Assembly (NCBI GenBank): GCA_946411515.1
Contig: CAMKEH010000012.1
Coordinates: 1 to 38,469, forward strand
Source of the DNA: an uncultured Clostridium sp.
Lineage (GTDB): Bacteria > Bacillota > Clostridia > TANB77 > CAG-508
Length of the DNA stretch: 38,469 nucleotides
Direction of reading: 5' to 3'
Below, piece by piece: positions 34,758-38,469 of this stretch. Position numbers and translations under genes: made by a program. Each line of letters begins with the position of its first letter. The first letter of the stretch is position 1. The notes beneath the pieces were generated by a model. That model saw nothing but the letters and a program-made list of their open reading frames with translations, searched no databases and was not told the origin of the DNA.

Positions 34758-36716
34758 TTATTTCTGTTTTTTTGCTAATTGATTTAAATTTGTTTCAACA
34801 AATTCAAATTCTTTTCTAGTTGGCATTATTTTTAAAATTGCCGTATCTGCTCCAACTTTTAATAACCCCTCTCCTTTTTGGCATGTAATTAAAAAGTTTG
34901 CTTCACCTTCAGAAAGTTTAAATACTTCTTTTAAGTATTGGATTTCTGATTTATCTTGTGCTAAAAATAGTTTTGTATCTGATGATGTAAGAACAGCTTG
35001 TGCTTCTGGTTTTTCATAAAAATCTTGGAATCTTTGTGAAATTATTGCAAGAGAAACATTTCTTTTTCTTGCACGTCTTGCCATTTTATTTAAGAAATCT
35101 ACGGCTTCCTGGTATGGAAGTAACATCCAAGCTTCATCTACTAAAACTCTTTTTTGCCTAGCTTTTGATTTATCTTCACTATTCTTTTTTACAAATTTTT
35201 CCCAAATCCAAGAAAGTAATATTTGTTGAGCAAGTGGCCTTGCAAATCTTTCTTCTAGTTGAGATATATCTATATTTATAAAAGGTGCTCCTTCTAACAA
35301 TTCAAAGGTTGATTGTCCATCAAAATAAGCCATTTGTCCATCATATTCTCTTATGTATTGTTTCATAACTTTTAACAAATAACTATAATGATATTGATAA
35401 TCTGAGTTCTTATTGTCTTGTGCTTTTTTTAGAATTCTTCTAAACCAACTTCCTATTGTTGGCATTTTTTTCTTATTTCTTGCAAAGACATTTCCATTGT
35501 TTATTCCTGATGCTGATGATTCATATAAACTTTCCGGATTACTATTTATTCCTCTTGCTGCATACTCCTCAGCAACAGATTCTGCTATAATTTGTTTAGT
35601 AAGCTCGTTTACTTCATCACTTTTTGTACTTCCTCTTGCCATTGTAAGTAAAGCCTGCGTAACGTCTTCTACCTTATTTTCAACATTTAAAACTGTTCTT
35701 TCTTTTCCTGTAATTTCATCTTTTATGTTTTCTGCTTCTATATCAAAAACATTAATTATTGTTTTAGACGTAGGACTTATTACAACATTTATTCCCCCTA
35801 AACTTTCAGCAACTATTCTATATTCACCTTCAGCATCTAATGCTAAACTTTCAATTCCCATAAGAACAGAAGACCTTGACACTAAAGTCTTCATTGTAAC
35901 AGATTTACCTGCACCGGATTTAGCAAATATAACCATATTATAATTAGTAAGTGAGTGATGAAAATTGTCAAACAATATTGGCGTTCCTGTTTGTTTATTA
36001 AATCCTAGTGGTACACCTGTGGGATGTCCTATTTCTGAAGTTGTAAATGGAAATACTGTTCCCATTGAATTTCTATCAAATGTATGTAATTTTTTTACTT
36101 TATCATTCATTAATGGTAAATTTGATTGAAAAGCTTCTTCTTGCATTCCCCATGCTGTTTTTATTCCTACTAATGTTTTTGACATTTCTCCTGCTAATAA
36201 TTTTGTATATCTATCCAATTCTTCTAAATTATATGAAAACAATGTAGCTACTATAGAAGCCTCATATAATTTATTGAATCCTGCTGCTATTTCATCTCTC
36301 AATTCTTCAGCTTCTAATCTTTTCTGAGCTATAACACTCTCTCTGTTTATATTTCCCTTGTCAGATGCTACTATTCTTTCTGTTTCCAATTCATTAATTA
36401 CTCTATTTAATTCATTTTGAGATCTTTCTTCTTTTATTGGATTTATAAAAACAGATGTATTTATATCTCCGAAAAGATACATGTCTCTAAATAATTCTGG
36501 AAATGTACACATTCTTGGTAATGATGATACAAAGAAACTTCTAGCATATCTTTTAGTATTTGATATAATTTCTAAATGATCAATATTAGAAGTATCTATT
36601 CCTGATGGAGCAATTAATTCTTTTATACTTTTTTTCTTTAATAGCTGATATTCTTCTTCTCTTGATTGATTATATTGTTTTTCTAGTTCTTCTTGTTTTG
36701 CTTTCTTTTTCGCCAT
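34758..36716 (-). CDS. virB4: VirB4/TraE-type ATPase of a type IV secretion system
   Basis: VirB4 ATPases energise assembly and transport in type IV secretion. The start is ATG 36716 (MAKKKAKQEE), 8 bases after GGAGG; ATGs further up overlap or precede that site. The 652 residues contain a helical N-terminal domain, Walker A in FAKSGAGKSVT (Lys271 by this numbering), the segment LALDAEGEYR after it, Walker B in RVLVDEAWMLLP (Asp527-Glu528), the ARRARKRNVSLAIISQRFQD block and a C-terminal KGEGLLKVG segment, all typical of VirB4. It lacks the usual N-terminal region, which is supplied by the separate gene upstream. The symbol is by family. Confidence 0.92.
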   Translation of the reverse strand: MAKKKAKQEELEKQYNQSREEEYQLLKKKSIKELIAPSGIDTSNIDHLEIISNTKRYARSFFVSSLPRMCTFPELFRDMYLFGDINTSVFINPIKEERSQNELNRVINELETERIVASDKGNINRESVIAQKRLEAEELRDEIAAGFNKLYEASIVATLFSYNLEELDRYTKLLAGEMSKTLVGIKTAWGMQEEAFQSNLPLMNDKVKKLHTFDRNSMGTVFPFTTSEIGHPTGVPLGFNKQTGTPILFDNFHHSLTNYNMVIFAKSGAGKSVTMKTLVSRSSVLMGIESLALDAEGEYRIVAESLGGINVVISPTSKTIINVFDIEAENIKDEITGKERTVLNVENKVEDVTQALLTMARGSTKSDEVNELTKQIIAESVAEEYAARGINSNPESLYESSASGINNGNVFARNKKKMPTIGSWFRRILKKAQDNKNSDYQYHYSYLLKVMKQYIREYDGQMAYFDGQSTFELLEGAPFINIDISQLEERFARPLAQQILLSWIWEKFVKKNSEDKSKARQKRVLVDEAWMLLPYQEAVDFLNKMARRARKRNVSLAIISQRFQDFYEKPEAQAVLTSSDTKLFLAQDKSEIQYLKEVFKLSEGEANFLITCQKGEGLLKVGADTAILKIMPTRKEFEFVETNLNQLAKKQK

Positions 36717-36769
36717 CTCCATTACCTCCTTTTTGTTTTTCTTTTGTGCCTTCATTATCAATTATTTGT

Positions 36770-37900
36770 TTAGCTTTTCCGTGTTACTTCATCTCCAAAA
36801 TAATCTTCATTTTCATCTATTATGATTTTAGCCATGTCACTAATTAATTTATCCAAATCTCTTTCCTTTTCTTTAGCTTCTTTTGCTTTTTCATTTTCTT
36901 CAGCAGCCATAAATATTGCACTATTCGCTTTCCTTAGTGCTTCTTCTTCGATTTTTTTATCTAGTGCTTTTATCTTTTTATCAAAAACATCTGGGGCCGT
37001 AGAATAAAGATCTTCATATCCTGCATTTAACATTTTATTTAAATCATATATATCAGTTTCATCTCTATTATAAGCATTATATAAAAGTTCTGTTAATTCT
37101 GTTGAATTTAATATTTTGCCATTTACTCCACAAACATATAATGCACTTATAATAGATTGAGATTTTGTATACAATTCAGAAAAAGCTATACTTTTAATTT
37201 CTTCTTTATCAAAATCTTTACTGTCAAGGTCTTCTGGATAATAAGATATTATTATATAATATTGTTTAGTTAATATATTTCTATTAAAACTCATTTGTTC
37301 AGTGTTTTTAATGATATCTAGACCATATTCATATAAATTTCTTTGTTTTACTACTTCTAGATAATATTTCTTTAATTCTTCCTCAGAATATTTTTTTGAG
37401 TTTTCTTTTTGCCTATATTCCATTTCTGTTTTTGATAATCTGCTTTGAATCTCTTTTATTTTGTTTTTATATGAAACTATACTGCTTCCAAGATTAACAG
37501 TTCTTGTTTGTATATAAATTTGAATCGGATGTCTTAACGTATTTAAAAATTGTAAAAAGCCTTGTTCAACACTAGTTTTTTCTATTCCTGACATCAAATC
37601 ATAGTTTATTCCTTGGCATTCTATTACCATTAAATAATTTTTCTTTTCTTTTTTTATAATCATATTATCTTCAATTCTATCAAATTCAAGAAAAGAAAAT
37701 ACAGATTCTTTAGTATACTCTTTAGTTTTTTCATTACTATTTTTTCTTTTTTTATTGTCAGAAATTTTATTAATTTCTTTTGTTGTTACTTTTTTATTTT
37801 TTTTCTCTTTGAATTTTAACATTACAAAAATTGTTAATAAAACTATTAATACAATAATCATAAAAGCTAAAATAGCAGATAACATACCTACATTATTCAT
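36770..37900 (-). CDS. membrane-anchored VirB4 N-terminal-like protein
   Basis: The 376 residues have one hydrophobic span (about 6-28), a Lys-rich linker to about 62, then a domain (about 63-290) resembling the N-terminal TraC/VirB4 region: ESVFSFLEFDRIEDNMIIKKEKKNYLMVIECQGINYDL, then LQFLNTLRHPIQIYIQTRTV and FNRNILTKQYYIIISYY. There is no Walker A. The C-terminus is a charged coiled-coil-like helix (AEENEKAKEAKEKERDLDK). It lies between the PrgI-like gene (8-base overlap) and the VirB4 ATPase gene (53-base gap). The split suggests that VirB4 works here as a membrane-tethered N-subunit plus a soluble motor. Confidence 0.82.
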   Translation of the reverse strand: MNNVGMLSAILAFMIIVLIVLLTIFVMLKFKEKKNKKVTTKEINKISDNKKRKNSNEKTKEYTKESVFSFLEFDRIEDNMIIKKEKKNYLMVIECQGINYDLMSGIEKTSVEQGFLQFLNTLRHPIQIYIQTRTVNLGSSIVSYKNKIKEIQSRLSKTEMEYRQKENSKKYSEEELKKYYLEVVKQRNLYEYGLDIIKNTEQMSFNRNILTKQYYIIISYYPEDLDSKDFDKEEIKSIAFSELYTKSQSIISALYVCGVNGKILNSTELTELLYNAYNRDETDIYDLNKMLNAGYEDLYSTAPDVFDKKIKALDKKIEEEALRKANSAIFMAAEENEKAKEAKEKERDLDKLISDMAKIIIDENEDYFGDEVTRKS

Positions 37901-38261
37901 CTTTTGTTTCCTCCTTATTATCCTTTATAGTTATAGATTTATAAATATATATTCTATTCTTCTTTCTCTTAAACATTACCCATCTTTTAATTATATCGTC
38001 TATATTTTCTCCTCCTGTTTTTTTGGTTATTTCGAAACTTTTAAGATCTGGGACTTTAAATGTAGCTATTGAAAACCCTACTATTCCAAATATTATAGCT
38101 ATTATTATTCCTACCATAGTCCATCCAATTAAATTCATTATAAAATAAAATATTAACCCTACACCCACGCCAACTGCTGTATATATAATAGCTTTTGTGG
38201 AAAATATATATAATATTCTTCCCTCTCCTTTATAGTTTCTTGGTATATAATATGATTGCAT
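37893..38261 (-). CDS. PrgI-family conjugation/type IV secretion protein
   Basis: The start is ATG 38261, 7 bases after AAAGGAG; an earlier in-frame ATG at 38294 lacks a ribosome site. The 122 residues begin MQSYYIPRNYKGEGRILYIFS, a typical PrgI opening. Two hydrophobic spans (about 24-45 and 48-68), FKVPDLKSFEITKKTGGENIDDIIKRW, and a Lys-rich tail follow. PrgI-family proteins are small two-span (VirB3-like) inner-membrane parts of Gram-positive conjugation systems, usually encoded just before VirB4, as here. Confidence 0.85.
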   Translation of the reverse strand: MQSYYIPRNYKGEGRILYIFSTKAIIYTAVGVGVGLIFYFIMNLIGWTMVGIIIAIIFGIVGFSIATFKVPDLKSFEITKKTGGENIDDIIKRWVMFKRKKNRIYIYKSITIKDNKEETKDE

Positions 38262-38308
38262 TGTTTTTCTCCTTTCATTCATATTTGAACCCATTTCGAC
38301 TTAATATT

Positions 38309-38337
38309 ATTATAGCAGATTTTGTGCATAATTGTAA
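38309..38337 (-). promoter_or_regulatory. promoter of the secretion operon
   Basis: On the minus strand TTACAA (38337-38332), exactly 17 bases ending in TGC (extended -10), TATAAT (38314-38309). A second TGCTATAAT further upstream (about 38340-38348) has no good -35. All genes down to 18248 follow on the same strand with short gaps and no obvious internal terminator. Confidence 0.7.
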
Positions 38338-38420
38338 CATTATAGCAAAAAAAATATAAATTTAATATAATTGTAATATTTTTGTAATATTTTATTAATA
38401 TTTTATTTTTTACCAATAAT

Positions 38421-38463
38421 AACCACCCGTGAAACGGGTGGTTTTCACATGCCCTATAAGGGC
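38421..38463. mobile_element. two GC-rich hairpins resembling an IS200/IS605-type element end
   Basis: AACCACCCGT (38421-38430), loop GAA, ACGGGTGGTT (38434-38443) is a perfect 10-bp hairpin. It is followed by CACAT and a second hairpin, GCCCT-ATA-AGGGC (38451-38463). The G/C content contrasts sharply with the surrounding AT-rich DNA. Subterminal hairpins of this form are typical of IS200/IS605 ends, which TnpA recognises. No transposase gene is seen before the window ends. It could instead be a plain terminator for a plus-strand transcript. Confidence 0.45.
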
Positions 38464-38469
38464 AAATAA

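Noticed and set aside
18248-38469. Complete integrative conjugative element
   Set aside because: No integrase, relaxase, coupling protein, origin of transfer or flanking direct repeat could be found within the window.

Overview
The window is AT-rich DNA with sporulation genes (spoIIR, spmA/spmB, a GerMN-domain protein, an AbrB-type regulator). It also carries a fused BadF-type activase/dehydratase of the kind found in anaerobes. Strong AAGGAGG-type ribosome sites and TTGACA/TATAAT promoters are common. Together these point to a spore-forming Gram-positive anaerobe of the Clostridia, probably an uncultured low-GC lineage; the genus cannot be fixed from the sequence. I found no rRNA, tRNA, CRISPR array, integrase, relaxase or intact transposase. 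No stretch longer than 300 bases lacks a gene.

Positions 1-8500 are core chromosome. A small MEDS-like protein is divergent from spoIIR, which has a good sigma-F-type promoter. murA, a walJ/yycJ-type metallo-hydrolase and rlmH follow on the plus strand. Next come a very small membrane peptide with a consensus promoter, spmA-spmB, a divergent abrB-type regulator with a zinc ribbon, and rsmI with its yabB-type methyltransferase partner. The abrB/rsmI/yabB arrangement resembles that of Bacillus. A 54-residue basic protein and a GerMN-domain membrane protein end this part.

Positions 8700-18200 hold a 1442-residue fused BadF ATPase/dehydratase-like iron-sulfur protein, an unrecognised acidic protein, a membrane-anchored J-domain protein, and an operon of ABC ATPase, ABC permease and a three-span membrane protein. 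The ABC promoter lies inside the terminator of the operon upstream.

Positions 18200-38340 are the most interesting part: one leftward operon of about 20 kb encoding a Gram-positive type IV secretion-like machine. In transcription order it holds a PrgI-family protein, a separate VirB4 N-domain protein with a membrane anchor, the VirB4 ATPase, three consecutive VirB6/TrbL-like proteins of about 1000 residues, a membrane-anchored NTF2-like protein, a 68-residue membrane protein, a 1493-residue secreted wall-degrading enzyme (two C39-like cysteine peptidase domains, an SGNH hydrolase domain, an unassigned middle and a tail-lysozyme-like domain), and a second membrane-anchored NTF2-like protein. 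The second and third VirB6 genes share about 1 kb of apparently identical DNA while their predicted external loops differ, which indicates recent duplication or gene conversion. The first VirB6 gene has a one-base frameshift near its 5' end. No relaxase, coupling protein or recombinase is seen, so the system may be a dedicated secretion or contact machine, or half of a conjugative element whose DNA-processing genes lie elsewhere.

The last 50 bases form two GC-rich hairpins that look like the end of an IS200/IS605-type element, immediately upstream of the operon promoter.
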